From assembly GCF_037040815.1 (NCBI RefSeq), contig NZ_CP146232.1:1792501-1856500 (forward strand): DNA of 64,000 nt, read 5' to 3'. Positions within the stretch are counted from its first letter, which is position 1; each line of letters begins with the position of its first letter. The notes below the pieces were generated by a model. The model saw only the letters and a list, made by a program, of their open reading frames with translations. It made no database searches and had not been told where the DNA came from. Below are positions 1-8,965 of this stretch, in pieces. The position numbers were made by a program, and so were the translations under genes. The stretch comes from Pararoseomonas sp. SCSIO 73927 (GTDB taxonomy: Bacteria; Pseudomonadota; Alphaproteobacteria; Acetobacterales; Acetobacteraceae).

Positions 1-1
1 C

Positions 2-118
2 GTGACGCGCGACGGCGGCTTCATGCCGGTGGCCCTCACCCCGATCGACTTCGTGGCCCTGTGGCAGTCCCGCCGCGGGCAGGGCGCCGGGGCGCCGGAA
101 GGGACGATGCTTTCCTGA
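2..118 (+). CDS. secB: SecB protein-export chaperone, C-terminal fragment (cut by window start)
   Basis: Only the last 38 codons are present, ending in TGA at 116-118. The visible residues GGFMPVALTPIDFVALW match the conserved C-terminal helix region of SecB (compare FPQLNLAPVNFDAL in E. coli SecB). SecB is the cytoplasmic tetrameric chaperone that keeps preproteins unfolded and hands them to SecA. The tail after this motif is short and glycine/alanine-rich, as is common in alphaproteobacterial SecB. A hairpin repeat element follows 20 bases after the stop. The identification rests on a short stretch, so it is good but not certain. Confidence 0.75.
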   Translation: MTRDGGFMPVALTPIDFVALWQSRRGQGAGAPEGTMLS

Positions 119-137
119 TCGGGCGGATCTGATGGCC

Positions 138-190
138 CCAGGGGGAAGAAGGAATTCTTCTCCCTGGACCCCATCCTCTTTTTCTGCGGG
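138..190 (+). repeat. Hairpin repeat element, copy 1 (partial), downstream of secB
   Basis: Arms 138-150 and 155-167 form a 13-bp stem with one G-T wobble, closed by a GGAA loop centred on GAATTC. A T-rich tract (CTCTTTTTC) and the shared tail CTGCGGGGCTGCCGCGG follow. It has the same architecture as the copies at 5126, 51779 and 54989. Its position just after a stop codon and before a T-run suggests a transcription terminator, which is inference. Confidence 0.75.
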
Positions 191-320
191 GCTGCCGCGG
201 AATGCGGCGATCGCGGTCGTGGCGGCCTAGCGGCGCGCTTCCCGGTCTGAGGGCGGACCTCGCCCGCTGGTGAGGGGCGGGCGCCTATCGCCACCCCGGG
301 GCCGGGCCTACATCCGGCCG

Positions 321-2189
321 ATGCCCTTCCGCGCCTTCGAATCCTTCCTCGACCCCGTCGCGCCGCCCGGGGCGAAGGCGGCGCGGATTGGCGGGGTGCC
401 GGTGCCGGAGGGGCCGCCGCCCGCCACCCTTCTCGGCTTCTACTGGCACTTTGCCCGGCAGGCGCGGGTGCTGGTGGCCGCCCTTTTCGCTGCCGGCTTC
501 CTCGTGGCGGTGCTGGACAGCCTTATCCCCGTCTTCATCGGCCAACTGATCGCGCTGCTCGGCGCCCATGCGCCGGACCGGCTGATCCCGGAGACCGGGT
601 GGGCCCTCGTGGGCATGGCGGTGGTGATGCTGGTGCTGCGCCCGGCCTCCATCCTCCTGCAGAACCTCGTCGCCAACCAGGCGATCAACCCCGCCTTCAC
701 CAGCCTCATCCGCTGGCAGTCCCACCGCCTCGTCTCCCGCCAGGGCTGGCCCTTCTTCCAGGAGGACTTCGCCGGGCGCATCGCCAACCGGGTGATGCAG
801 GCCGGGCCGGCGCTGCGGGAATCCGTCACGCAATCCGTCACGGCGGTCTGGTACATCCTCGTCTACGGCTCCTCCGCCGTGATCTGGCTGGCGGGGGCGG
901 ATTGGCGCCTGGCGCTGCCCATCCTCCTCTGGTTCCTCCTCTACGCCGCCTTCCTGCGCGCCGTGGTGCCCCGGCTGCGGGACCGGTCTCGCGCCGCGTC
1001 CGAGCAGCGGAGCCTGCTGACGGGCCGGATCGTGGACGCCTACACCAACATCCTCTCCATCAAGCTCTTCGCGCGGGCGGCGCGGGAGGACGCCTTCGTG
1101 GCGGAGGGGGTGACGGGCCTGACCGCGGCCTTCCAGGCGCAGATGCGGCAGATCACCTTCAACTCCGCGGTCCTCTCCGCCCTCAACGCCCTTCTGCTGG
1201 TCGGCATGGCGGCGCTGTCCATCCGGCTCTGGATGGCGGGGGAGATCGGGGCGGCCACGGTGGCCACGGCCCTGCCCATGGCTTGGCAGATGGCCAACAT
1301 CTCGGGCTGGGTGGCCTTCAACGTCGGCGCGATCTTCGAGAGCATCGGGGTGGTGCAGGAATCCATCCGCAGTATCGCCGCCCCGCCCACCGAGCCGGAC
1401 CCGCCCGGCGCCGGGCCGCTCGCCGTGACGCGCGGCGCCATCCGCTTCGAGGGGGTGCGCTTCGGCTACGGCCGCGCCGATCGCGCCGTGCTAGACGGCT
1501 TCGACCTGGAGATCCGCCCTGGCGAGCGGGTGGGGCTGGTGGGCCGGTCCGGCGCCGGCAAGACCACGGCGGTGAACCTGCTGCTGCGCTTCTTCCACCC
1601 GGAATCCGGCCGCATCACGATCGACGGCCAGGATATCGCCGGGGTAACGGCCGAAAGCCTGCGCGGCGCCATCGGCATGGTCACCCAGGACACGGCGCTG
1701 CTGCACCGCTCCATCGGGGACAACATCCGCTTCGGCCGCCCCGAGGCCACCGACGCGGAGGTGATCGCCGCCGCCCGGCGCGCCGAGGCGGACGGCTTCA
1801 TCCGCGGCCTGTCGGACTGGCGGGACCGGAAGGGCTACGAGGCCCATGCCGGGGAGCGGGGGGTGAAGCTCTCCGGCGGGCAGCGCCAGCGTGTGGCCAT
1901 CGCCCGCGTGCTGCTGAAGGACGCCCCGATCCTCGTGCTGGACGAGGCGACGAGCGCCCTCGATTCGGAGGTGGAGGCGGCGATCCAGGAAGGGCTGACC
2001 AGCCTGATGGAGGGCAAGACGGTGATCGCAATCGCCCACCGCCTCTCCACCCTGGCGCAGCTGGACCGGCTGGTGGTGCTGGAGGAGGGGCGGATCGTGG
2101 AGAGCGGCCCGCACGAGGCGCTGCTGGCCCGGGGCGGCCCCTATGCCCGCCTCTGGGCGCGGCAGTCCGGCGGGTTTATCGGGGCGTAG
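321..2189 (+). CDS. ABC exporter, fused permease and ATPase (MsbA/lipid-exporter-like)
   Basis: A 622-aa half-transporter with an N-terminal six-helix type-1 exporter domain (about residues 35-340) followed by a nucleotide-binding domain. Walker A GRSGAGKT is at 408-415, the ABC signature LSGGQ at 517-521, Walker B ILVLDEA with D541/E542, and the H-loop histidine at 573. It would work as a homodimer in the inner membrane, exporting a lipid, peptide or drug; the substrate cannot be read from sequence. I place the start at ATG 321 (MPFRAFESF), because the 17 codons before it in the same frame look non-coding. It is transcribed in the same direction as secB and the ATP synthase genes but has its own flanking gaps. 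Confidence 0.93.
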   Translation: MPFRAFESFLDPVAPPGAKAARIGGVPVPEGPPPATLLGFYWHFARQARVLVAALFAAGFLVAVLDSLIPVFIGQLIALLGAHAPDRLIPETGWALVGMAVVMLVLRPASILLQNLVANQAINPAFTSLIRWQSHRLVSRQGWPFFQEDFAGRIANRVMQAGPALRESVTQSVTAVWYILVYGSSAVIWLAGADWRLALPILLWFLLYAAFLRAVVPRLRDRSRAASEQRSLLTGRIVDAYTNILSIKLFARAAREDAFVAEGVTGLTAAFQAQMRQITFNSAVLSALNALLLVGMAALSIRLWMAGEIGAATVATALPMAWQMANISGWVAFNVGAIFESIGVVQESIRSIAAPPTEPDPPGAGPLAVTRGAIRFEGVRFGYGRADRAVLDGFDLEIRPGERVGLVGRSGAGKTTAVNLLLRFFHPESGRITIDGQDIAGVTAESLRGAIGMVTQDTALLHRSIGDNIRFGRPEATDAEVIAAARRAEADGFIRGLSDWRDRKGYEAHAGERGVKLSGGQRQRVAIARVLLKDAPILVLDEATSALDSEVEAAIQEGLTSLMEGKTVIAIAHRLSTLAQLDRLVVLEEGRIVESGPHEALLARGGPYARLWARQSGGFIGA

Positions 2190-2255
2190 GGCCGGAGGCG
2201 CTGCAACAGCGCACGGGAAGCGGCTGTTAAGGCTCTGTTGCGGGGCCGCGCCGGC

Positions 2256-2283
2256 TTGACTTCACATGGACGCCAATTTAGGG
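2256..2283 (+). promoter_or_regulatory. Possible promoter for the F0 ATP synthase operon
   Basis: TTGACT at 2256-2261 resembles a sigma-70 -35 box. About 16 bases later the sequence is TTAGGG (2278-2283) within an AT-rich patch unusual for this genome. The -10 match is weak. It lies about 40 bases before the atpI start, where a promoter is expected. Confidence 0.3.
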
Positions 2284-2322
2284 ACCCCCTGCCTTCCGGG
2301 GGACAACCGCTGGAGGAGCAGA

Positions 2323-2619
2323 GTGGAAAACCGGGACGGCTTCGACGACCGGCTGCGGCAGGCCAGGACCCGCCAGGGCCTGGATCCAAAGCCCCGAACA
2401 GGGGGGGAGGGCGGCCTGCCGACGGGCCCGTGGGGAATTGGCTTCCGCGCGGGGGTCGAGGTGGTATCGGCGCTGGTCGTGGGCGCGGCGCTGGGCTTCG
2501 GCCTCGACCGCTGGCTCGGGACCTTTCCCTGGCTCTTCCTCGTCTTCTTCTTCGTGGGCGGCGCCGCAGGGGTGCTGAACATCTACCGGCTGTTCAAGCC
2601 CCATCCCGGCGCCCGCTAG
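2323..2619 (+). CDS. atpI: ATP synthase accessory protein AtpI
   Basis: A 98-aa membrane protein with a charged N-terminus (VENRDGFDDRLRQAR) and two hydrophobic helices around residues 40-60 and 68-88, ending in a short basic tail. This is the AtpI/Fo-assembly pattern of alphaproteobacteria. AtpI helps assemble the c-ring and may act in Mg2+ uptake. I chose GTG 2323 because GGAGGAG lies five bases upstream; the in-frame ATG at 2266 would add 19 residues that do not look like AtpI. First gene of the atpI-B-E-F'-F order, which in alphaproteobacteria is separate from the F1 genes. Confidence 0.85.
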   Translation: MENRDGFDDRLRQARTRQGLDPKPRTGGEGGLPTGPWGIGFRAGVEVVSALVVGAALGFGLDRWLGTFPWLFLVFFFVGGAAGVLNIYRLFKPHPGAR

Positions 2620-2662
2620 CGCCCGCCAGTGGTCGTCAGACCGTGAGATCAAGGACCGAGAC

Positions 2663-3418
2663 GTGGCCGCCGAAGGCAAGACGATCGACGCGCTGAGCCA
2701 GTTCGAGCTGATCCCGGTCCTCGGCCCGGTCGGCCGGGCCGTTGGCTTCTCCCAGTCCAACGCCCACATGCTGCTGGCGGTGGGGCTGATCTCGATCCTG
2801 ATGCTGGTCGGCATCCGCCGCCGCGCGCTGGTGCCCGGCCGGTTCCAGGCGGCCGCCGAGATGTTCTACGAGTTCATCGAGAACCTCGTGACCGGGCAGG
2901 TGGGCCATGAGGGGCGGAAGTACTTCCCCTTCGTCTTCGCCCTCTTCATGTTCGTGCTGTTCGGGAACCTCATCGGCCTGTTCCCCTACGCCTTCACCTA
3001 CACCAGCCACATCGCCGTCACGCTCGGCCTCGCCGCCACCGTGTTCTTCGTGACCACGATCGTGGCCCTGGCGCTGCACGGCAGGAAGTTCTTCGGCTAC
3101 TTCTTCCCGGAGGGAGCGCCGCTCTGGCTCGCGCCCATCATCGTGCCGGTGGAGCTGGTCTCCTACCTCTCCCGGCCGGTCAGCCTTTCGGTCCGCCTGT
3201 TTGCCAACATGGTGGCGGGCCACGTGCTGCTGAAGGTGTTCGCCACCTTCGTCGTCCTCCTCGGTGGGCTGGGAGCGATCGGGCCGGTGGCCGCGCTCCT
3301 CCCGCTCTCCGTCAACGTGCTGCTCGTCGGGTTCGAGATCCTGGTGGCCTTCCTCCAGGCCTATGTCTTCGCGATCCTGACCTGCATCTACCTGCACGAC
3401 GCGGTGCACCTGCACTAG
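2663..3418 (+). CDS. atpB: F0F1 ATP synthase subunit a
   Basis: A 251-aa polytopic membrane protein that forms the proton half-channels beside the c-ring. The essential arginine of the family is R178 in [12 protein letters not shown], and the downstream helix [19 protein letters not shown] is also conserved. Length fits alphaproteobacterial subunit a. The start is GTG 2663 with AAGGA about eight bases upstream. It follows atpI by 43 bases and precedes atpE by 49 bases, in one operon. Confidence 0.97.
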   Translation: MAAEGKTIDALSQFELIPVLGPVGRAVGFSQSNAHMLLAVGLISILMLVGIRRRALVPGRFQAAAEMFYEFIENLVTGQVGHEGRKYFPFVFALFMFVLFGNLIGLFPYAFTYTSHIAVTLGLAATVFFVTTIVALALHGRKFFGYFFPEGAPLWLAPIIVPVELVSYLSRPVSLSVRLFANMVAGHVLLKVFATFVVLLGGLGAIGPVAALLPLSVNVLLVGFEILVAFLQAYVFAILTCIYLHDAVHLH

Positions 3419-3467
3419 AACCGCGCCGGCAACCTTCTCCAACCGCTCAACAAGGAAGAGCTCTCCG

Positions 3468-3707
3468 ATGAACGATCCTGCCGCCTACCTCGGCGCCTTC
3501 AAGGCGCTCGGCGCCGGCATCGCCGTCTTCGCGCTGTTCGGCGTGGGTCTCGCGCTCGGCAATATCTTCTCCACGCTGATCTCCTCGGTCGCGCGGAACC
3601 CGTCGGCCCGCGACACCGTCTTCCCGATCGGCATTCTCGGCTTCGCCCTCACGGAAGCCGTCGCGCTCTTCGCGCTGCTGATCGCCTTCCTGATCCTCTT
3701 CGCCTGA
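3468..3707 (+). CDS. atpE: F0F1 ATP synthase subunit c
   Basis: A 79-aa hairpin of two membrane helices joined by the polar loop ARNPSA (residues 42-47). The second helix carries the proton-binding glutamate E63 ([10 protein letters not shown]). Subunits of this kind form the rotating c-ring. Glycine spacing in helix 1 ([17 protein letters not shown]) fits tight helix packing. Ribosome site AAGGAAG precedes ATG 3468. The gene shows no sodium-binding signature that I can recognise, so a proton-driven enzyme is expected. Confidence 0.97.
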   Translation: MNDPAAYLGAFKALGAGIAVFALFGVGLALGNIFSTLISSVARNPSARDTVFPIGILGFALTEAVALFALLIAFLILFA

Positions 3708-3766
3708 TCGGGTCCGCGGCGCGGCCGGGAGGTCCTCCCGGCCGTCCGCCGCGGGACGGAGACCGC

Positions 3767-4555
3767 ATGATCCGCCTCTCGCACCGTAATGCCTGGCGCA
3801 GCCTGGCCCTCGCTGCCCTTCTCTCCGGGGCATCGGTCCTGGCCGCGCCGGGCGCGCTCGCCCAGCAGGTCACGGCACCGCACGCGACCGGCCCGGTGCA
3901 GCCCTCCGGCCCACTTCCGGGCCAGCAGGGCGAGAGCCGCGCCGTGCAGGCGGACAGCGACCGCGCCAACGCGGTGCGCGAGGCGAACATCACCGCCAAC
4001 GAGTACCGCGCCGCCGCCCATGACGCGGCGGACGCCGGCGGCATGCCGCAGCTGGACTTCGGCAACCCCCTGATGATCTCCCAGGTGGTGTGGCTCCTCG
4101 TCATCTTCGGGCTGCTCGTCTTCCTCTGCTATCAGTTCCTGCTGCCGCCCGTGGCGGCGGTGCTGGAGGACCGGCGCCAGCGCATCGCGGCCGACCTGGA
4201 CGCGGCGCGCGACGCCCGCGCCGAGGCCGAGGCCGCCGAGGCCGGCCGGCGCGACAGCACGGCCCGCGCCCGCGCGGAGGCCCAGGCCTCCATCGCGGCC
4301 GCGCTCCAGGCCGCCCAGGCCGAATCCGCCGCCCGCGCCGAGGCGCTGGCCGAGCGGCTGAACCGCCAGATCACCGAGGCCGAGGCCCGCATCGGCACCG
4401 CCCGCGACGCCGCCATGGGCGCGCTGCGCGAGGTGGCCACCGACGCGACCACGGCCCTCGTCCAGCGCCTCTCCGGCCTGACGGATGGGGCGGCCGTCTC
4501 CGCCGCGGTGGACCGCGAGCTCGCCGCCCGCAACCCGCGCACGGGAGCCGCCTGA
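3767..4555 (+). CDS. atpF': F0F1 ATP synthase subunit b' with long N-terminal extension
   Basis: A 262-aa protein whose C-terminal two thirds is a typical b/b' stator: one membrane helix at about 104-125, then a long alanine/arginine/glutamate coiled coil that reaches up to F1. Ahead of it are about 100 extra residues: a signal-peptide-like segment (residues 10-33, ending APGALAQQ) and a Pro/Gln/Ala-rich linker. Ordinary b' subunits are near 160-200 aa. The extension probably places the N-terminus in the periplasm, possibly after cleavage. The stop codon overlaps the atpF start (TGATG), implying coupled translation in equal amounts with b. Confidence 0.9.
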   Translation: MIRLSHRNAWRSLALAALLSGASVLAAPGALAQQVTAPHATGPVQPSGPLPGQQGESRAVQADSDRANAVREANITANEYRAAAHDAADAGGMPQLDFGNPLMISQVVWLLVIFGLLVFLCYQFLLPPVAAVLEDRRQRIAADLDAARDARAEAEAAEAGRRDSTARARAEAQASIAAALQAAQAESAARAEALAERLNRQITEAEARIGTARDAAMGALREVATDATTALVQRLSGLTDGAAVSAAVDRELAARNPRTGAA

Positions 4556-5061
4556 TGCACCAGTACGAGCACTTCTGGCTGGACCCGAAGTTCTGGGTCG
4601 CCGTCTCCTTCATCCTCTTCGTCGTGCTGCTGGGCGGCATGATCTGGAAGCGCCTCGGCGCCCTGCTCGACGCCCGCGGTGCCCAGGTGCGCGCCCAGCT
4701 CGCCGAGGCGACGAAGCTGCGCGAGGAGGCCGAGGCCATGCGGAAGAGGGCCGAGGCCGACCGCGCCGCCGCCCTGCGCGAGGCCGAGGAGACCGTCACC
4801 CGCGCCCGTGCCGAGGCCGACCGCGTGGCCACCGCCGCCGCCGCCGAGGCCGAGGCGAACGCCGCCCGGCGCGAGCGCATGGCGATGGACCGCATCGCCG
4901 CGGCCGAGGCCAGCGCCCTGGCCGAGGTCCGCACCGCCGCGGCCGAGATTGCCGCCGCCGCCGCCCGCTCCGTCATCGCGGAGAAGCTGACGGCCGAGGG
5001 CGACGCCGCGATGATCGACAAGGCCGTGGCCGACCTGCCGCGGGCCCTGCGCGCGGCCTGA
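4555..5061 (+). CDS. atpF: F0F1 ATP synthase subunit b
   Basis: A 168-aa stator subunit. A single membrane helix (about residues 11-31, FWVAVSFILFVVLLGGMIW) is followed by a charged coiled coil to the end. It pairs with b' as the peripheral stalk that holds F1 against rotation. ATG 4555 shares its first base with the b' stop. Last gene of the F0 operon; a perfect 16-bp hairpin repeat (5126-5161) follows 64 bases later and may end the transcript. Confidence 0.95.
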   Translation: MHQYEHFWLDPKFWVAVSFILFVVLLGGMIWKRLGALLDARGAQVRAQLAEATKLREEAEAMRKRAEADRAAALREAEETVTRARAEADRVATAAAAEAEANAARRERMAMDRIAAAEASALAEVRTAAAEIAAAAARSVIAEKLTAEGDAAMIDKAVADLPRALRAA

Positions 5062-5125
5062 TCCCGGGCTGGTATCTGATGCTTCACGGGGGCCGCGAGG
5101 CCCCCGTTTGCGTTTCGGGGCGGCC

Positions 5126-5240
5126 CCAGGGGGAGGGAGAAGGAATTCTCCCTCCCCCTGGACCCCCACCCTCATCTTTTTCTGAGGGGCTGCCGCGGGA
5201 TGCCCGGCTTGCGGTTCGCCGAGGGTCCATGACCCTCGGC
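5126..5240 (+). repeat. Hairpin repeat element, copy 2, downstream of atpF
   Basis: Hairpin 1: arms 5126-5141 and 5146-5161 are perfectly complementary over 16 bp with a GGAA loop. A T-run (ATCTTTTTC) and CTGCCGCGG follow. Hairpin 2: arms 5218-5227 and 5231-5240 are perfectly complementary over 10 bp with loop CAT. Both hairpins recur at 51779 and 54989 with different but still paired stems. Likely a terminator or an RNA processing element. Confidence 0.85.
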
Positions 5241-5245
5241 GCGTG

Positions 5246-5345
5246 ACAGGTCCCCCTGGAACCAGCTCGAAGAAGAAGATGATGGGGGTCGAGGGGGGGA
5301 AATTCCTTCTTCCCCCTCGCGGGGGTTCCGGGGGCGGAGCCCCCG
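5246..5345 (-). repeat. Hairpin repeat element, copy 3, inverted and degenerate
   Basis: Read on the minus strand this is the same family: GGGGGAAGAAGGAATT followed by ACCCCCATCATCTTC, with the first stem now imperfect. On the plus strand arms 5329-5335 and 5339-5345 form a 7-bp G/C hairpin with loop GGA, equivalent to hairpin 4 of the long copies. Together copies 2 and 3 fill most of the 357-base gap between atpF and the next gene. Confidence 0.65.
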
Positions 5346-5418
5346 ACGACTCGGCCGTTCCCATTTCCGCGCCGCCCGCCTAGCCTCCGTGTCGAATCCA
5401 AGACGGGGAGAGAATGGG

Positions 5419-7002
5419 ATGCGGCGACTTCTGCTGGCCGGGGCCGCGGCGCTGGCGCTCGGGATGGGCCTGGGCTTCGGGGCCGAGGCGTCGACCTTCC
5501 GCTGGGCGAATGACGGCGACGTCAATTCTATGGATCCCTACGCGCGGAACGAGACCTTCCTTCTCACCTTCACGCACAACATCTACGAGCCGCTGGTGCG
5601 GCGGAACCGGGAGCTGAAGGTGGAGCCGGCGCTGGCGACCTCCTGGTCCCAGCCTTCCCCGACGGTATGGCGGCTGAACCTGCGCCAGGGGGTGAAGTTC
5701 CACGACGGCTCGCCCTTCACGGCGGACGACGTGGTCTTCTCTGCCCAGCGCGTGCGCGCGGGCGGGTCCAATCTCACCTCCGTGCTGTCCTCCGTGAAGG
5801 AGGTCCGCAAGATCGACGACCATACCGTCGAGTTCGAGACCCACGCCCCGGACCCGATCTTCCTTGAGGAGATCACGACCTGGGCGATCATGTCCAAGCG
5901 GTGGGCGGAGGCGAACAACGCCACCCAGGCGGTGGACCTGACCACGGGGCAGGAGAACTTCGCCACCCGCAACGCCAACGGCACCGGTCCCTTCGTGCTG
6001 GCGAGCCGCGAGCCGGACCGCCGCACGGTGCTGCGCCCGAACCCGAACTGGTGGGACAGGCCCGAGCACAACCTGACCGAGGTGCAGTTCAACGTCATCG
6101 GCAACGACGCCACCCGGGTCGCCGCCCTGCTCTCGGGCGAGGTGGACATGATCTACACCGTGCCCCCGCAGGACACGGAGCGGTTGAGCCGCGAGCGGGC
6201 CGTGCGGGTCCACCAGCAGGCGGAGCTCCGCACCGTCTTCCTCGGGTTCGACCAGAGCCGCGAGGAGCTGCTGAAGAGCGACGTGCGCGGCCGGAATCCG
6301 TTCCGCGACCTGCGCGTGCGCCAGGCCTTCCAGCTCGCCATCGACCTGGAGGCGATCAAGACGCGCATCATGCGCAACCAGTCCCGCCCCACCAGCCTGA
6401 TGATCGGCCCGGGCGTCAACGGCTTCACGGAGGCCGCAGACCGCGTGGTGCGGCCGGACGTGAACCGCGCGAGGCAGCTGCTGACGGAGGCCGGCTACCC
6501 CAACGGCTTCGGCGTGACGCTGGACTGCCCGAACGACCGCTACGTGAACGACGAGGCGATCTGCACGGCGGTGGTCTCCATGCTGGCGCGGATCGGCGTG
6601 CGCGTGAACCTCGCGGCCCAGACCCGCGCCCGCTACTTCGCCGAGATCCTGGCGCCCCGCTACAACACCAGCTTCTACATGCTGGGCTGGACGCCGACGA
6701 CCTACGACGCCCACAACACGCTCTACAACATCATGGCCAGCCGGGGCGGGCAGCGCGGCGTGTTCAACTCCGGCGGCTGGAGCAACCCCCGCTTCGACGA
6801 GCTGACGAACGGGATCGCGGTGGAGACCGACCTCGCGAAGCGGCAGCAGATGATCGACGAGGCGATGAGGATCCACACCGAGCAGGTCGGCCACATCCCC
6901 CTGCACCAGCAGGTCGTGGTCTGGGCGGCGCGGACCAACATCACGCTGCAGCAGATGGCGGACAACTACTTCCCGCTGCGCTACGTGCGGGTGGGGCAGT
7001 AG
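5419..7002 (+). CDS. ABC transporter substrate-binding protein, family 5 (peptide/nickel type)
   Basis: A 527-aa secreted protein. The signal peptide is MRRLLLAGAAALALGMG, with cleavage near residue 25 (GAEAS). The SBP_bac_5 fold is shown by WRLNLRQGVKFHDGSPFTADDVVFS, NGTGPF and the C-terminal HIPLHQQVVVWA. Members deliver oligopeptides, glutathione, nickel or other solutes to an ABC permease in the inner membrane; the ligand here is unknown. Start ATG 5419 has GGGGAGAG upstream; the in-frame GTG at 5389 would put ten polar residues before the signal peptide. No permease or ATPase genes adjoin it, so its transporter is elsewhere. Confidence 0.92.
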   Translation: MRRLLLAGAAALALGMGLGFGAEASTFRWANDGDVNSMDPYARNETFLLTFTHNIYEPLVRRNRELKVEPALATSWSQPSPTVWRLNLRQGVKFHDGSPFTADDVVFSAQRVRAGGSNLTSVLSSVKEVRKIDDHTVEFETHAPDPIFLEEITTWAIMSKRWAEANNATQAVDLTTGQENFATRNANGTGPFVLASREPDRRTVLRPNPNWWDRPEHNLTEVQFNVIGNDATRVAALLSGEVDMIYTVPPQDTERLSRERAVRVHQQAELRTVFLGFDQSREELLKSDVRGRNPFRDLRVRQAFQLAIDLEAIKTRIMRNQSRPTSLMIGPGVNGFTEAADRVVRPDVNRARQLLTEAGYPNGFGVTLDCPNDRYVNDEAICTAVVSMLARIGVRVNLAAQTRARYFAEILAPRYNTSFYMLGWTPTTYDAHNTLYNIMASRGGQRGVFNSGGWSNPRFDELTNGIAVETDLAKRQQMIDEAMRIHTEQVGHIPLHQQVVVWAARTNITLQQMADNYFPLRYVRVGQ

Positions 7003-7009
7003 CCGGGCC

Positions 7010-7035
7010 CGGCGCCGGGGGTTCCCCCGGCGCCG
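7010..7035 (+). terminator. Strong G/C hairpin between the binding-protein gene and metX
   Basis: Arms 7010-7021 and 7024-7035 are perfectly complementary over 12 bp with a TT loop, eight bases after the stop codon. No T-run follows, so it is either a rho-assisted terminator or an RNA-stabilising hairpin. Confidence 0.5.
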
Positions 7036-7086
7036 ATCCGGGGCGCCGCCTTGCCGTTCCGCGGCGGCACTCCTAATCCTCCCGGT

Positions 7087-8241
7087 ATGAGCGAGGCTCC
7101 AGCTACCCTGCCGGCCGTGGACCACCAGCGGGTCGTCTTCCCCGAGGGGCTGGCGCTCGACAGCGGGGTCATGCTCGCGCCCATGGCGGTGGCCTACCGC
7201 ACCTACGGGGCGCTGAACGCGGCCCGCAGCAACGCGATCCTCGTCTGCCACGCCCTGACCGGGGACCAGTACCTGGCCGAGACCCAGCCGGTCACGGGCA
7301 AGCCGGGCTGGTGGTCCTCCATCGTCGGGCCGGGCAAGCCGATCGACACGGACCGCTACTTCGTCATCTGCGCCAACGTCCTCGGCGGCTGCATGGGCAG
7401 CACCGGCCCGCGGGAGGAGATGACGGATGCCAATGGCCGCGGCCTCGGCCGCCCCTGGGGCATCGACTTCCCGGCCATCACCATCGCGGACATGGTCCGC
7501 GCCCAGAAGAAGCTGGTGGAGTACCTGGGCATCGAGCGGCTGCTCGCGGTCATCGGCGGGTCCATGGGGGGGATGCAGGCGCTGCAGTGGGCGGCCCTCT
7601 ATCCCCGCAGCGTCTTCGCCTGCGCGCCCATCGCCACGGCGGCCCACCACTCCGCCCAGAACATCGCCTTCCACGAGGTCGGCCGCGCCGCCGTCCACGC
7701 GGACCCGGATTTCTGCCAAGGCGCCTACTGGAAAGAGGGGCGCATCCCCGCCCAGGGCCTCTCCGTCGCGCGGATGGTCGCCCACATCACCTACCTGTCG
7801 GAGAGCGCGCTGACCCGGAAGTTCGGCCGCCGCCTGCAGGGCGCCAAGGCGCTGACCTTCCTGGAGGATGTCTTCGCGGTGGAGAGCTACCTGCGCCACC
7901 AGGGTAGCACCTTCATCCGGCGCTTCGACGCCAACTCCTACCTCACCATCACCCGCGCCATGGATTACTTCGACCTGGCGGCCGACCACGGGGGCGACCT
8001 GTCCAGCGCCTTCCGGGGCACGCCGACGCGCTTCCTCGTCGCCTCCTTCTCCTCGGACTGGCTCTTCCCCACCGCGGAGAGCCGTGCCGTGACCCGCGCG
8101 CTGAACCGCGCCGCCGCCCGCGTCTCCTTCATCGAGCTGGAATCCGACAAGGGCCACGACGCCTTCCTGCTGGACGAGCCGGAGTTCCACGCCGCGCTCG
8201 GCGGCTTCCTCTCCGGCTCGGCCGACGCGGTGGGGGTCTGA
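7087..8241 (+). CDS. metX: Homoserine O-acetyltransferase MetX
   Basis: A 384-aa alpha/beta-hydrolase-fold acyltransferase that acylates L-homoserine, the first committed step of methionine synthesis by direct sulfhydrylation or transsulfuration. The nucleophile is S159 in [13 protein letters not shown], with D324 (FSSDWLFP) and H357 (DKGHDAF) completing the triad. The segment TGPREEM and overall length fit MetX. Some family members use succinyl-CoA, which sequence alone does not settle. ATG 7087 begins MSEAPATL; the longer frame from 7051 has no good start. Followed by metW, the usual partner in alpha- and gammaproteobacteria. Confidence 0.95.
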   Translation: MSEAPATLPAVDHQRVVFPEGLALDSGVMLAPMAVAYRTYGALNAARSNAILVCHALTGDQYLAETQPVTGKPGWWSSIVGPGKPIDTDRYFVICANVLGGCMGSTGPREEMTDANGRGLGRPWGIDFPAITIADMVRAQKKLVEYLGIERLLAVIGGSMGGMQALQWAALYPRSVFACAPIATAAHHSAQNIAFHEVGRAAVHADPDFCQGAYWKEGRIPAQGLSVARMVAHITYLSESALTRKFGRRLQGAKALTFLEDVFAVESYLRHQGSTFIRRFDANSYLTITRAMDYFDLAADHGGDLSSAFRGTPTRFLVASFSSDWLFPTAESRAVTRALNRAAARVSFIELESDKGHDAFLLDEPEFHAALGGFLSGSADAVGV

Positions 8242-8317
8242 GGATGGACCGACGGAGGGCGCAGCCCGGCGGCGTGAATCCATTCTCGGCGAGCGCCAGC
8301 GAGCCAAGGAGGTTCCC

Positions 8318-8965
8318 ATGGGAATGAAGCCGCGGGAGCCCATCCAGTACGTCGCCAAGAACATGCGCCTGGACCTCCGCCTGATCGCGGAGATGATCCC
8401 GGACGGCGCCCGCGTGCTGGACATCGGCTGCGGCGACGGCGCCCTGATCGGGCACCTGACGCAGGAGAAGCGCGCCGATGCCCGCGGCATCGAGATCGAC
8501 ATGAAGCAGGCGACCCAGGCCGTGGCCGCCGGCCTCGCCGTCATCCACGGCGACGCGGACGCGGACCTCGAGCACTACCCGGACAACGCCTTCGACTACG
8601 TCGTCCTCTCCCGCACCCTCCAGGCCGTGGAGCGCCCGCGCGAGGTGCTGCGCCAGATGCTGCGCATCGGCACCCACGCCATCGTCTCCTTCCCGAATTT
8701 CGGCCACTGGCAGATGCGCTGGCGCCTGCTCTGGACCGGCCGCATGCCGGACACGGAGACCTGGGACCGCGCCTGGTACGAGACGCCCAACATTCACCCC
8801 TGCACCATCCTGGACTTCGTCGCCCTCTGCGAGGCCGATGGCTACCAGGTGAACGGCTGGCTGGCGGTGGACGAGCACGGCTCCCGCGCGCCATGGCGCG
8901 AGAGCCTGCGCCTGGCCAACCTCTTCGGGGAACAGGCCCTCTTCCTCCTCAGCCGCAAGGGCTAG
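8318..8965 (+). CDS. metW: Methionine biosynthesis protein MetW
   Basis: A 215-aa class I methyltransferase-fold protein. The SAM-binding motif is VLDIGCGDGALIG (residues 33-45), followed by GIEID and, further on, SFPNFGHWQMR, which is typical of MetW. MetW supports MetX activity in species where the two are adjacent; no methyl transfer has to be assumed. AAGGAGG stands seven bases before ATG 8318. It follows metX by 76 bases and its stop abuts the next gene, so the three are probably cotranscribed. Confidence 0.95.
   Translation: MGMKPREPIQYVAKNMRLDLRLIAEMIPDGARVLDIGCGDGALIGHLTQEKRADARGIEIDMKQATQAVAAGLAVIHGDADADLEHYPDNAFDYVVLSRTLQAVERPREVLRQMLRIGTHAIVSFPNFGHWQMRWRLLWTGRMPDTETWDRAWYETPNIHPCTILDFVALCEADGYQVNGWLAVDEHGSRAPWRESLRLANLFGEQALFLLSRKG

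Noticed and set aside
599..2230. Second long plus-strand frame within the ABC exporter
   Set aside because: Out-of-frame shadow, with repetitive G/R/A composition; Walker and signature motifs are in the other frame.
7003..7086. SAM riboswitch ahead of metX
   Set aside because: The gap is short and mostly a plain G/C hairpin (7010-7035); no SAM-II-like pseudoknot sequence was recognised.
5380..8544. Very long minus-strand open frame (over 1,000 codons) opposite the binding protein, metX and metW genes
   Set aside because: It is a high-GC antisense shadow: low-complexity composition rich in R, G, H and A, and it lies opposite three well-identified genes.
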